Assembly: GCF_003990725.2 (NCBI RefSeq)
Contig: NZ_CP030064.1
Location: 310,001-374,000 of the forward strand
Length of the DNA: 64,000 nucleotides
Source: Halorubrum sp. PV6
GTDB taxonomy: Archaea; Halobacteriota; Halobacteria; Halobacteriales; Haloferacaceae
Reading direction: 5' to 3'
In this document: positions 53,004 to 60,557 of the stretch, piece by piece
Position numbering within the stretch: position 1 is the stretch's first letter
How the letters are laid out: the number at the start of each line of letters is the position of its first letter
Made by a program: the position numbers and the translations under genes
Notes under the pieces: model-generated
Database searches by the model: none
Seen by the model: only the letters and a program-made list of their open reading frames with translations
Told to the model about the DNA's origin: nothing

Positions 53004-53078
53004 TGGGCCTTGCCGGATTCGAACCGGCGATCAACTCGTTATGAGCGAGTCGCTTTAACCAGACTAAGCTAAAGGCCC
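53004..53078 (-). tRNA. tRNA with CAT anticodon, probably tRNA-Ile2
   Basis: 75 nt cloverleaf without intron or encoded CCA: acceptor GGGCCTT / AAGGCCC, D arm GCTT ... AAGC, anticodon stem ACTCG / CGAGT with loop CTCATAA, T arm GCCGG TTCGAAT CCGGC, discriminator A. The CAT anticodon can mean elongator Met, initiator Met or Ile2. The anticodon stem lacks the three G-C pairs of initiators. From memory, the elongator tRNA-Met gene of Haloferax has an intron and this one does not, so Ile2, the substrate of TiaS (also in this window), is most likely. Confidence 0.85.
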
Positions 53079-53231
53079 GGTGAGTTCGGGTAGACGAGAC
53101 GAACCCTTTAGGGTACCGAATCCGACCGATCGCCGGACGCGACCGGCGGGGAGCGGGGTGCGGTACGGGGGCAGCGTCGGCGTTCGCTACAGATGCAGAG
53201 CCGGCGCTACGTGGGTTGACGTTCGGAGAGG

Positions 53232-53304
53232 CGCCGAAGCCAGGACTCGAACCTGGGACCGCCTCGTTAACAGCGAGGCGCTCTACCAACTGAGCTACTT
53301 CGGC
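53232..53304 (-). tRNA. tRNA-Asn (GTT)
   Basis: 73 nt cloverleaf: acceptor GCCGAAG / CTTCGGC, D arm GCTC ... GAGC, anticodon stem CCTCG / CGAGG with loop CTGTTAA (anticodon GTT), T arm CCAGG TTCGAGT CCTGG, discriminator G. All stems pair fully. No CCA is encoded, so it needs the CCA-adding enzyme whose gene begins at 53466 on the other strand. Confidence 0.95.
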
Positions 53305-53465
53305 TCGATTCAGCGTACTCGCGTCGTTTTGATATGGCTTTCGTTTCCGCCCGACTCGGGCGCGGCGGGCAGTCCGACCGCGTCGGCTCGTCGCCGGCCG
53401 CGTTCCGGGCGTCTCGCGCCCCTGCGACCGACACGCTTTCGGCGGAACCGCGAGAACCCGACAGC

Positions 53466-54875
53466 ATGGACGATCTCGAGTCGGTGCTGTCGCGCGTCCG
53501 CGACCGGGTGCTCCCGGAGCCCGCGGAGCGCGACCGCCTGCGCGCAGTCGCGGCCGATCTCACCGATCGGGCACACGAGGCGATCGCCGACCTCCCGGTC
53601 GAGGCCGACGTGGTGCAGGTCGGGTCGACCGCCCGCGGCACGTGGGTCTCCGGCGACCGCGATATCGATCTGTTCGTCCGGTTCGGCGCCGACCTCTCCC
53701 GCGAGCAGTTAGAGGAGTACGGCCTCGCCGTCGGGCACGCCGTCCTCCCGGATGGCCACGAGGAGTACGCTGAACACCCGTACGTGAAAGGCTCACACGA
53801 GGGGTTCGACGTCGACTTAGTCCCCTGCCACGACGTGGAGACCGCCGGGGATCTGGTGTCTGCCGTCGACCGCACCCCGTTTCACGACGCGTACCTCTCC
53901 GCGCGCCTCGACGAGGACCTCGCCGCCGACGTCGTGCTGGCGAAGGCGTTTTTAAAGGCGATCGGCGCGTACGGCAGCGACCTCCGGACCGAGGGGTTCT
54001 CGGGGTATCTGACCGAACTGCTCGTCTTGGAACTCGGCGGGTTTGTCCCCCTCGTCGAGTCCGCGCGGAGCTGGCACCCGCCCGTCGAGTTCGACCCCGA
54101 GGGGCACGCCGAACGGACCTTCGACGACCCGCTCGTCGTGGTCGACCCGACCGACCCGACGCGGAACGTGGCGGCCGTCCTCTCGGCCGGGAACCTCGCG
54201 CGGTTCCAACACTACGCGCGCGAACTCCTCTCGGCGCCGCGCGAAGGGCTCTTCGAGCCGGCGCAGTCGACGCCGCTCGCGCCCGCCGACGTGCGCGCCC
54301 ACCTCGACCGGCGGGAGACGACGCCCGTCGCCGTCACCTTCGACGCCCCGGACCTCGTCGACGACCAGCTGTGGCCGCAGCTCCGCCGGTCCCTCGACGG
54401 GGTCGTCCGAGGACTGAACGACCGCGGGTTCGACGTACTCCGCGCGCGAGCGATGACGGACGCGAGCGGTCCCGATGCCGAACGCGAGGCCAGTTCGACC
54501 GCCGGCAACGGGGCGACGCGCGCCGCGCTGTACGCCGAGTTGGAAGTCGCGGCCCGCCCGGCGGTCACGCGCCACGAGGGGCCGCCGGTCGCGGTGCGGA
54601 AACACGCGGCGAGCTTCTACGAGTCGTACGCCGACGACGTCGACCCCGAGACGTACGGCCCCTTCATCGACGGGAACCGCTACGTCGTCGAGCGGGAACG
54701 GGAGTTCACGACGGTCCGGGGGTTCCTCGAAAGCGACGCCGCCACCGACGTGGCGCTCGGCGCGCACGTCGAGCGGGAGTTCGCCGACCGCGATGTGCTC
54801 GTCGGCGACGCGGTGGCGACGCTGGCGCCCGCGTTCGGGGTGCCGCTGCGAGAATTCTACGAGCCGCACCCGTGA
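53466..54875 (+). CDS. cca: CCA tRNA nucleotidyltransferase (archaeal class I)
   Basis: 469 aa enzyme that adds and repairs the 3' CCA of tRNAs. The nucleotidyltransferase motif GSTARGTW (53-60) is followed by the catalytic DRDIDLFVRF (D66, D68). The archaeal layout (catalytic, central and tail domains) and length agree. Start ATG at 53466 (MDDLESVLSRVRDRVLPEPA); the upstream in-frame stretch contains the region next to tRNA-Asn and is not protein-like. It lies divergent from two tRNA genes that lack encoded CCA. Confidence 0.95.
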   Translation: MDDLESVLSRVRDRVLPEPAERDRLRAVAADLTDRAHEAIADLPVEADVVQVGSTARGTWVSGDRDIDLFVRFGADLSREQLEEYGLAVGHAVLPDGHEEYAEHPYVKGSHEGFDVDLVPCHDVETAGDLVSAVDRTPFHDAYLSARLDEDLAADVVLAKAFLKAIGAYGSDLRTEGFSGYLTELLVLELGGFVPLVESARSWHPPVEFDPEGHAERTFDDPLVVVDPTDPTRNVAAVLSAGNLARFQHYARELLSAPREGLFEPAQSTPLAPADVRAHLDRRETTPVAVTFDAPDLVDDQLWPQLRRSLDGVVRGLNDRGFDVLRARAMTDASGPDAEREASSTAGNGATRAALYAELEVAARPAVTRHEGPPVAVRKHAASFYESYADDVDPETYGPFIDGNRYVVEREREFTTVRGFLESDAATDVALGAHVEREFADRDVLVGDAVATLAPAFGVPLREFYEPHP

Positions 54876-54943
54876 GCCGGTTCGACGCCCGAGTCGCGTC
54901 GCTCGCGGGTTCCGTCACGACCGCGACGACGCTCCGGCCCCGA

Positions 54944-55261
54944 TCACCGAGCGAACCGATCGGAAACGACGTAGACGAGGACGACGATTCCGACCAGAAT
55001 GAGCCCGATAGCGGAGAGGAACGCCGCGACGAGCGGGTAGATAAGCCAGAACGCGACGTAAAACGAGAAGGCGAACGCGAGTAGTCCGACGATGACGACG
55101 CCGCGGGTCGGGTTCTGGACGGCCGCGACGAACGCGCGCTGTGGCAGCGTGAGATCCCCGAAATCGGTCGGGGCGGTGCCTTCGTCGGGCGGTGCATCTG
55201 AGCGCGCGCGCTCGGCGACGGTCCCGTCGGCGTCACCCCGGCTCTCGGCGTCGTCGGTCAC
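54944..55261 (-). CDS. Small membrane protein of unknown function
   Basis: 105 aa. An acidic N-terminal half (about 1-45) precedes two membrane helices (about 53-75 and 78-101; GVVIVGLLAFAFSFYVAFWL and then LVAAFLSAIGLILVGIVVLV). The end (VYVVSDRFAR) is basic. It follows cca in convergent orientation. No family recognised; topology suggests a membrane-anchored small protein. Confidence 0.65.
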   Translation of the reverse strand: MTDDAESRGDADGTVAERARSDAPPDEGTAPTDFGDLTLPQRAFVAAVQNPTRGVVIVGLLAFAFSFYVAFWLIYPLVAAFLSAIGLILVGIVVLVYVVSDRFAR

Positions 55262-55313
55262 GCGAGCAGGTACGGGCCGGATCCGCCTGTACCTGTCGTT
55301 TTTTCCAGCCCGA

Positions 55314-55670
55314 TCAGCGGACGACGCCGCCGACCCCCGCGCCGACGAGGAAGGCGAACAGCGCGGTCACGGCGGTTACGACCGCGAACTCGGCCGCGGT
55401 TCGCCCGTCGCCGTCGGCCGCAATCGAGACCGTCTCGACGGCGAACGAAGAGAACGTCGTGAAGGCGCCACAGAACCCGACGGCCGCCACCAGCGTCGCG
55501 CCGGAACCGGTCGGCGCGGCGAGGACGGCGCCGAGCGCGAAACTCCCGAGGGCGTTGACCGCCACGACGGACCGCCGCCCCTCGATTCGGAGGCCGACCG
55601 CGTGTCGCCCGGCGGCGCCGACCGCTCCGCCCACGCCGACGAGGGCGGCTGCGATCAGCGGGTCGGTCAC
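55314..55670 (-). CDS. crcB: Fluoride channel Fluc/CrcB, second of a pair
   Basis: 118 aa, four membrane helices. Signature residues NALGSFALG, FCGAFTTFSSF and GAAGRHAVG are present. Fluc channels export fluoride and work as dual-topology dimers; tandem pairs usually encode two oppositely oriented subunits that form a heterodimer. Its ATG overlaps the stop of the other crcB gene (55667-55670), so the pair is co-translated. Confidence 0.9.
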   Translation of the reverse strand: MTDPLIAAALVGVGGAVGAAGRHAVGLRIEGRRSVVAVNALGSFALGAVLAAPTGSGATLVAAVGFCGAFTTFSSFAVETVSIAADGDGRTAAEFAVVTAVTALFAFLVGAGVGGVVR

Positions 55671-56014
55671 AGCCGCTCCCCCGCGATCAGCCCGGCGGCC
55701 GCGGCGGCGAACCCGGCCGCGTAGCTCGCGGCGACGTACGCGGCGCCGACCGTCGTTCCGAGCGACACGGCGTCAGCGACGAAGGTGCTGTAGGTCGTAA
55801 ACGACGACAGCGCGCCGGTGCCGACGAACAGTCGAGTTCGTCGGCGCGCGATGCGAGGGAGGAGGAAGCCGAGCGCGAACGAGCCACCGACGTTCACGAG
55901 CAGCGTCCCGACGCCCGTCGTGTCGCCGACGGCGACGTCGACCCCGTACCTCGCGACGGCACCGGCGCAGCCGCCGAGCGCGACGAGGAGGTACCCGAAC
56001 GCCGTCCGTTCCAT
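55667..56014 (-). CDS. crcB: Fluoride channel Fluc/CrcB, first of a pair
   Basis: 115 aa with four helices; signature residues NVGGSFALG, TGALSSFTTYSTF and CAGAVARYGVD. It is the upstream member of the tandem pair and has more Arg in the loop after the second helix (PRIARRRTRLFVG) than its partner, consistent with opposite topology (inference). The minus-strand AGATAAG (56034-56040) upstream could be its promoter but overlaps the end of the HerA-like gene. Confidence 0.9.
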   Translation of the reverse strand: MERTAFGYLLVALGGCAGAVARYGVDVAVGDTTGVGTLLVNVGGSFALGFLLPRIARRRTRLFVGTGALSSFTTYSTFVADAVSLGTTVGAAYVAASYAAGFAAAAAGLIAGERL

Positions 56015-56033
56015 ACCGACGACTCACCGGCGC

Positions 56034-57182
56034 TTATCTTGGGTCTTCTGGCTTCGGCGCGGCCGCCTCGCTCGCCCGCGGGCTCCCGCCGCCGTGCGGA
56101 GTCCGTCGCTCGCGGACCCGGACGGTGTGTGCCGTCTCCGTCGCGTCGTCCACGACGAGCGCCTCCCCGGTACCGGTCGGCAGGCGCGAGACGAGGTCAC
56201 CGGCGAGGTAGCTCGCCTCCGCCTCGGCGAGTCGGTCGCGGTCGCGCTCGGCGGTGAGCCGGTGGGCGACGACGAGGTCGGCCTGCGAGACGGCGACGCT
56301 CGGGACCGCACCGGGTCGCTGCGTCGCACAGACGAGCGAGACGCCCGGCGCGCGGCCGCGGGTCAAAAGCGTCCGGAGCGCGGGGTCGGCGACGCCGCCG
56401 AAGAAGGCGTGCGCCTCGTCGACGAGCAGCCAGGGGAGCCGATCGATCTCCCCGTCGATCCGGGCGTCGTAGAGCGCGCGGGCGACCGCCCTGACGACCG
56501 CGGCCGCGGCCGGCTCGGGGGCTCCCGCGAGGTCCAAGACCGTCGGGTTGCCGTCGGCGGCGACCCGCGCGATCGGTGGCGCATCGGCGTCGAACACCCC
56601 CCACGACGCCGCGAGTCGGAGGTGGTTCGCGGCCGCCCGCCGGTCAGCCGCGGGAGCGTCTGCGGCGTCGACCCGCTCGCGGAGCGTCGCGAGCGACGGC
56701 GACCCAGTTGCCTGCTCCGAGCCCCCGTCTCCGGCGGCGTCGAACGCGTCGGCGACGACGCGCCACACGAGGCTCCCCGGCCCGCCGGCCGGGTCGAGCG
56801 AGAGCAGATCCGGCCACGCGTCGGGCGGGATGGCCGCCGGGCGAACGCGCGGTTCGACGACGCGCCCGCCGACCGCCCGGAGCCCACCGAAGACTCCCAT
56901 CGGATCGATTACCACCGGCGCGACGCCGCGGTTCGCGGCGAGTCCCTCCGCGATGACTCCGAGCGTGTACGACTTTCCGGTCCCCCGCTTGCCGAAGACG
57001 ACGCCGGCGTGGGGCCCGTTGGCGTCGAGGCCCACCGCGGCGCCGGCGCTGCCGTCACGCGCACGGAACGACCCGAGCCGAACCGTCGGTAGCCGTCCGT
57101 CGTCGCTCGTCCCGCTCGCGTCGCTCGTTCCGGCGGTGTCGGCTCCGCCGGCCGAATCGGTGTCGCGTCCGAGGACGTACAT
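56034..57182 (-). CDS. HerA/VirB4-like ATPase
   Basis: 382 aa from ATG 57182 (MYVLGRDTDSAGGADTAGTS). Walker A is GKRGTGKS (64-71), followed by YTLGVIAEGL; Walker B is WLLVDEAHAFFGG (252-257); an ASCE-type sensor and Arg region is VCATQRPG (285-291). This is the HerA-FtsK superfamily layout: a hexameric DNA-translocating or pumping ATPase. No NurA gene is beside it, so it is not the HerA-NurA resection pair here. Its real job is open. The minus-strand CTTTTGTA (57206-57213) box fits the start. Confidence 0.85.
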   Translation of the reverse strand: MYVLGRDTDSAGGADTAGTSDASGTSDDGRLPTVRLGSFRARDGSAGAAVGLDANGPHAGVVFGKRGTGKSYTLGVIAEGLAANRGVAPVVIDPMGVFGGLRAVGGRVVEPRVRPAAIPPDAWPDLLSLDPAGGPGSLVWRVVADAFDAAGDGGSEQATGSPSLATLRERVDAADAPAADRRAAANHLRLAASWGVFDADAPPIARVAADGNPTVLDLAGAPEPAAAAVVRAVARALYDARIDGEIDRLPWLLVDEAHAFFGGVADPALRTLLTRGRAPGVSLVCATQRPGAVPSVAVSQADLVVAHRLTAERDRDRLAEAEASYLAGDLVSRLPTGTGEALVVDDATETAHTVRVRERRTPHGGGSPRASEAAAPKPEDPR

Positions 57183-57269
57183 CGCCGCGGAGTGGCCGCG
57201 GTCTCGTACAAAAGCGACGGGAGACGCGACGGCTCGTTCGTCCGCCCTCCGCCCGAATCCCGCCCCACC

Positions 57270-57277
57270 ATTTATCC
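57270..57277 (+). promoter_or_regulatory. TATA-like box for the gene at 57301
   Basis: ATTTATCC ends 24 bp before the ATG at 57301. The divergent HerA-like gene has its own box at 57206-57213, so the 118-bp gap holds two promoters back to back without overlap. Confidence 0.5.
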
Positions 57278-57300
57278 CCGATACCGCGACCACCGACCGT

Positions 57301-57777
57301 ATGCCGCCTACGACACACGACGGACGCACCAGGAACGACCGATCGTTTCGCACGGACCGCCGGGCTATCGAGGGCCTTCCCGTCAGGCTCGTCATCGCGC
57401 TGGTCGTCGGCGTCGCGAGCCTCAGCGTGATGATGGGGATGATCGGCGACATCGACGGCCTGGCGGCGACGGAGGTCGACGCGCAGCCACAGCCCGAGGT
57501 GACGACGCCGGGCGAGCAGTCGATCGACGTCGCCGTCGTTGACCCGGACGGCTCTCGCGTCGCCGACGCGACGGTCATCGTCCGGAGCGGCTCGGCACAG
57601 ATCGACGGCGTCGCGACCGGAACCACCGGATCGGACGGAACCGCGACGGTCGACGTCGACCCGACACTCGGACCGAACCAGCCGGACGGGACGCTCACCG
57701 TTGAGGTGAAACCGCCGGCCGAGGGCGACTACGTCGACGAGCGCGGGAACACGGAGGTGCTGGTGGTCGAAGAGTGA
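57301..57777 (+). CDS. Membrane-anchored protein with Ig-like/carboxypeptidase-regulatory domain
   Basis: 158 aa. A basic N-terminus (about 1-25) is followed by one membrane helix (about 28-46) and an outside domain that reads as a beta-sandwich: QSIDVAVVDPDGSRVADATV, then GTTGSDGTATVDVDPTLGP and DGTLTVEVKPPAEGDYV. This resembles a carboxypeptidase-regulatory or bacterial Ig-like fold. It should face the outside of the cell, anchored near the membrane. It is convergent with the PCMT-like gene. Function unknown. Confidence 0.7.
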   Translation: MPPTTHDGRTRNDRSFRTDRRAIEGLPVRLVIALVVGVASLSVMMGMIGDIDGLAATEVDAQPQPEVTTPGEQSIDVAVVDPDGSRVADATVIVRSGSAQIDGVATGTTGSDGTATVDVDPTLGPNQPDGTLTVEVKPPAEGDYVDERGNTEVLVVEE

Positions 57778-58575
57778 TCAGACCTGGTCGTCCCAGTCGA
57801 TCCAGTCCTGCTCCCAGCCGTGGCGCGCGAAGTGGCCTTGCTCGGCGCGCTCGGCGTCTTCGCGGCGCGTCCGGTTCCGTTCGACCCCGCGCTGTTCGCC
57901 GTCGGCGAGCATCGGCTGCACCCGTGTCGGTCCGGCCGTCTCGACCGTCTGGAACCCCGCAGGGGCGTCGTCGTCGTCGACGGCCGTCTCGCCGTCTGTC
58001 GGCCGTTCGATCGCGGCGATCGTCTGTACCGTCGTGCCGCGCGGATAGACGATCCGGCCTCCCGAAGCCAACTGCTCGCGGAGCGCGCGCGGCGGCTCGA
58101 CGACCCCCGCTTCGAGGAGAATCCGGTCGTACGGCGCGTACTCGGGGAGCCCGTGGACCCCGTCGCGCCGGTCGACGAGGACGGCGTCGTATCCCGTCGC
58201 GGAGAGGTTCGACCGTGCGATCGCCACCGCCTCCCGGTCGATGTCGACCGCGTGGACGCGCTTCGCGCCGACGATTTCGGCGATCAGCGCGACCGAGTAC
58301 CCGACGCCCGCCCCGACGACGAGGACCTCGTCGCCCTCGTCGGCGTCGAGCGTGGCGAGCAGCCGGACCACCGTCGCGAGTTCGAGCGATCGGTCGTCGC
58401 TCTCTCCGCTCTGCGCTCTCGCACCGATATCGTCTCCGACCGTCGCCGAGGCGTCCTCGACGAACGGCTCTCGGGAGACGCGCTGGAGCGCCGTCAGCAC
58501 GGTCCCGTCGAGCGTCTCGCCGATCTGGTGTTCGAGCCCCTCGATCATGTCGGCTCGAAGCGACGCCTCGTCCAT
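57778..58575 (-). CDS. Protein-L-isoaspartate O-methyltransferase-like paralogue
   Basis: 265 aa from ATG 58575 (MDEASLRADMIEGLEHQIGE). The SAM motif I VLVVGAGVGYSVALIAEIVG (84-103) and the PCMT N-terminal helix are conserved, but the substrate-binding motif QTISAPHM seen in its neighbour is absent; the same place reads QSGESDDRSLELATVVRLLA. A C-terminal extension (about 200-265) ends in an aromatic acidic tail (EQDWIDWDDQV). It may have lost isoaspartyl repair and act on another target (inference). It lies just downstream of a canonical pcm gene. Confidence 0.82.
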   Translation of the reverse strand: MDEASLRADMIEGLEHQIGETLDGTVLTALQRVSREPFVEDASATVGDDIGARAQSGESDDRSLELATVVRLLATLDADEGDEVLVVGAGVGYSVALIAEIVGAKRVHAVDIDREAVAIARSNLSATGYDAVLVDRRDGVHGLPEYAPYDRILLEAGVVEPPRALREQLASGGRIVYPRGTTVQTIAAIERPTDGETAVDDDDAPAGFQTVETAGPTRVQPMLADGEQRGVERNRTRREDAERAEQGHFARHGWEQDWIDWDDQV

Positions 58576-58654
58576 AGCCCGACTCGGCACTCGGCCCTCT
58601 AAAACTGCTCGCTCGGTCGTCCCCCGCCCGCGCCGCCGCCTCCGCCGTTCTGCT

Positions 58655-59287
58655 CTACCGCATCGGAACGAACCGGACGCCGCCGTGGTCCTCGCGTTCG
58701 AGGCCGGCTTCGCCGACGGTCAGCCTGACGAGCCGCTGTGCGCCCTCTCGACCGACCGGCGCGACGATCCGACCGCCCGTCCGCACCCGGTCGACGATCC
58801 CGGCCGGCACGCCGTCCGCCGGCGCGCAAGTCAGGTACGCCGCGTCGAAGGCCGGACGCTCCGCGAACGCGTCCCGTCCGTCGCCGGCCCGAACGGTCAC
58901 ATCGTATCCGAGCCGGTCGAGTCGCTCGCGGGCCGCCTCGGCCAGCGCGGGGACGCGTTCGACGCTGTAGACGTTTCCCGGCCCGACGATCTCGGCGACG
59001 ACGGCCGCGTGGTACCCGCATCCCGTCCCGACTTCGAACACCCTGTCACCGGAGTCGAGGTCGAGGAGGTCGGTTATGACCGCGACCATGTGCGGCGCGC
59101 TGATCGTCTGCTCGTGGCCGATCGGCAGCGGTCGGTCGTCGTAGGCGCGCGACCGATAGCGGTCGGGAACGAACGCGTGTCGCGGGACGGCCGCTATCGC
59201 CGCCAGCGTCCGCTCCGACACGTCGAGCCGCTCGCGGAGGCTCGCGACGAGCCGCTGACGCGCCGCCTCGTCGTCGGCTGTGTCCAT
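58655..59287 (-). CDS. pcm: Protein-L-isoaspartate O-methyltransferase
   Basis: 210 aa from ATG 59287 (MDTADDEAARQRLVASLRER); an ATG at 59302 adds five residues. The isoaspartyl-binding motif QTISAPHM (60-67), motif I VFEVGTGCGYHAAVVAEIVG (83-102) and the C-terminal GGRIVAPVG are all typical. It methylates isoaspartyl residues with SAM to start protein repair. A divergent paralogue follows 79 bp downstream on the same strand, suggesting an ancient duplication. Two palindromic TATA boxes lie upstream (59371-59399). Confidence 0.93.
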   Translation of the reverse strand: MDTADDEAARQRLVASLRERLDVSERTLAAIAAVPRHAFVPDRYRSRAYDDRPLPIGHEQTISAPHMVAVITDLLDLDSGDRVFEVGTGCGYHAAVVAEIVGPGNVYSVERVPALAEAARERLDRLGYDVTVRAGDGRDAFAERPAFDAAYLTCAPADGVPAGIVDRVRTGGRIVAPVGREGAQRLVRLTVGEAGLEREDHGGVRFVPMR

Positions 59288-59370
59288 GAGTCCCTCTAAC
59301 ACGCGACGTGTGGTGAGGCTGTCGGCGAGCGGCCGCCGAGCGTCGTCGCGTGCGGTCGGACGAACTGCCG

Positions 59371-59399
59371 TTTATAAATAGTCAGTCTCGATTTATAAA
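59371..59399. promoter_or_regulatory. Two palindromic TATA boxes upstream of pcm
   Basis: TTTATAAA occurs twice (59371-59378 and 59392-59399), 21 bp apart, in an AT-rich island between hsp20 and pcm. Each copy is a perfect palindrome. Read on the minus strand, they would give a leader of roughly 60-80 nt for pcm; on the plus strand they would drive transcription antisense to hsp20. Confidence 0.45.
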
Positions 59400-59457
59400 G
59401 TATCGAATTCCGCTGATAAATGGCGCTTCGCCGTCTGTCCCGCGCTGGCTCCGCCGG

Positions 59458-59871
59458 CTACGCGATGTCGATCCGGTGGCCGTCCGCTTCCGTGTCGGCG
59501 GCCTTCGGGAGAGTGACCGTCAGCACGCCGTGGCGGTACGTCGCGCTCGCGTCTTCGTCGGCGATGCGGCCCGGCAGGTCGATGGACCGGCTGATCGACT
59601 CGTGGCGCCGCTCGCGTCGGAGGTACTGTCGGTCCGTGTCCTCGCGTTCCGCGTCGCGGTCGGCGGTGATCGTGAGCCGGCCGTCCGACACCCGCACGCT
59701 GATGTGCTCGCGGTCGTATCCGGGGAGGTCGGCCATCACGACGAACTCGTCGTCGTACTCGGCCAGGTCGATGTCGGTCGTCCGGAGGTCACGCCCCCAC
59801 GCGCGGTCGCCGCCGAAGGGCGCGCGGCCGAAGAACTGCTCGATCTCGTCGAAGGGGTTGGTTCTGTTCAT
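59458..59871 (-). CDS. Small heat shock protein Hsp20 (1)
   Basis: 137 aa with a central alpha-crystallin domain (about 30-125): DLAEYDDEFVVMADLPGYDR, LTITADRD and RHGVLTVTLPKA. The GVLTV motif that docks in oligomers is intact and the N-terminal arm is short. It is an ATP-independent holdase. The minus-strand TATTTAAT (59901-59908) lies 30-37 bp before the start. A second Hsp20 gene lies 101 bp upstream. Confidence 0.9.
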   Translation of the reverse strand: MNRTNPFDEIEQFFGRAPFGGDRAWGRDLRTTDIDLAEYDDEFVVMADLPGYDREHISVRVSDGRLTITADRDAEREDTDRQYLRRERRHESISRSIDLPGRIADEDASATYRHGVLTVTLPKAADTEADGHRIDIA

Positions 59872-59900
59872 GGTTCTCCCCTATATTCGGCCGCTGAGCT

Positions 59901-59908
59901 ATTAAATA
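59901..59908 (-). promoter_or_regulatory. TATA-like box of hsp20 (1)
   Basis: ATTAAATA on the plus strand reads TATTTAAT on the minus strand, 30-37 bp before the hsp20 ATG at 59871. Confidence 0.5.
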
Positions 59909-59971
59909 CGCACAGACACGTGATAGCTCGCGTCCGCCGGTTTCGTCACCGGTCGGCGGTGTCGCCGTAGC

Positions 59972-60460
59972 TCAGTTCACGTCGATGCTGTGGCCGGCGC
60001 CCTCCGAGGACCGCTTCGGAAGCGTGACGGTGAGGACGCCGTCGTCGTACGAGGCGGTCGCGCCGTCGCGCTCGACGGCGGCGGGGATCTGGACCCGGCG
60101 CGAGACGCTCCGTCGACGACGCTCGCGACGGTGGTACCGAACGTCGGTGTCGTCGTCGGGTGCGACCTCGTCGTCTTCCGCGGACGCTTCGGCCTCGTGT
60201 TCCTCCTCGCGAGTCGCGGCGATGGACAGCGTCTCGTCGTTGAGTTCCACCTCGACCTCGTCGGCGTCGAAGCCGGGGAGGTCGGCCCGTACGGTGACCG
60301 CCTCGTCATCTTCGAAGACGTCCACGGGGACGCCGCCGGCGCCGGGGAGTCGCGGGACGCCGCCGCCCGGCGTGTCGAGCGTGCCGCCGAGCTCCTCGAA
60401 CTCCCGTCCCATCCGTTCGAGCAGGTCTTCGATCTCGGTGAATGGATCGCGTCGTGTCAT
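59972..60460 (-). CDS. Small heat shock protein Hsp20 (2)
   Basis: 162 aa. The alpha-crystallin core (about 45-155) has VPVDVFEDDEAVTVRADLPG, EVELNDETLSIAATRE and DDGVLTVTLPKRS. A long acidic insert (EEHEAEASAEDDEVAPDDDT, about 88-107) sits in the loop before the ERR segment and is absent from the neighbouring paralogue. The Leu-Glu-rich N-terminus (EIEDLLERMGREFEEL) is a helical arm. The pair may form mixed oligomers (inference). Confidence 0.9.
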   Translation of the reverse strand: MTRRDPFTEIEDLLERMGREFEELGGTLDTPGGGVPRLPGAGGVPVDVFEDDEAVTVRADLPGFDADEVEVELNDETLSIAATREEEHEAEASAEDDEVAPDDDTDVRYHRRERRRRSVSRRVQIPAAVERDGATASYDDGVLTVTLPKRSSEGAGHSIDVN

Positions 60461-60557
60461 ACAGGTCAGGATTGGTGGCGCAGCGACTTGAACGTACGGG
60501 CGAAGTGCGGAACCCGACGGCCGAGGGGCTGTCGCGCGTGACGAGCGAGCCGCCGCG

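Noticed and set aside
53004-53078. Initiator tRNA-Met as identity of the CAT tRNA
   Set aside because: The anticodon stem ACTCG/CGAGT lacks three consecutive G-C pairs required in initiators, and the acceptor ends G1-C72 are normal.
56034-57182. Part of a HerA-DUF4297 or HerA-NurA anti-phage or repair system
   Set aside because: Neighbours are fluoride channels and a small surface-type protein. There is no nuclease or SIR2-like partner, so no defence system is claimed.
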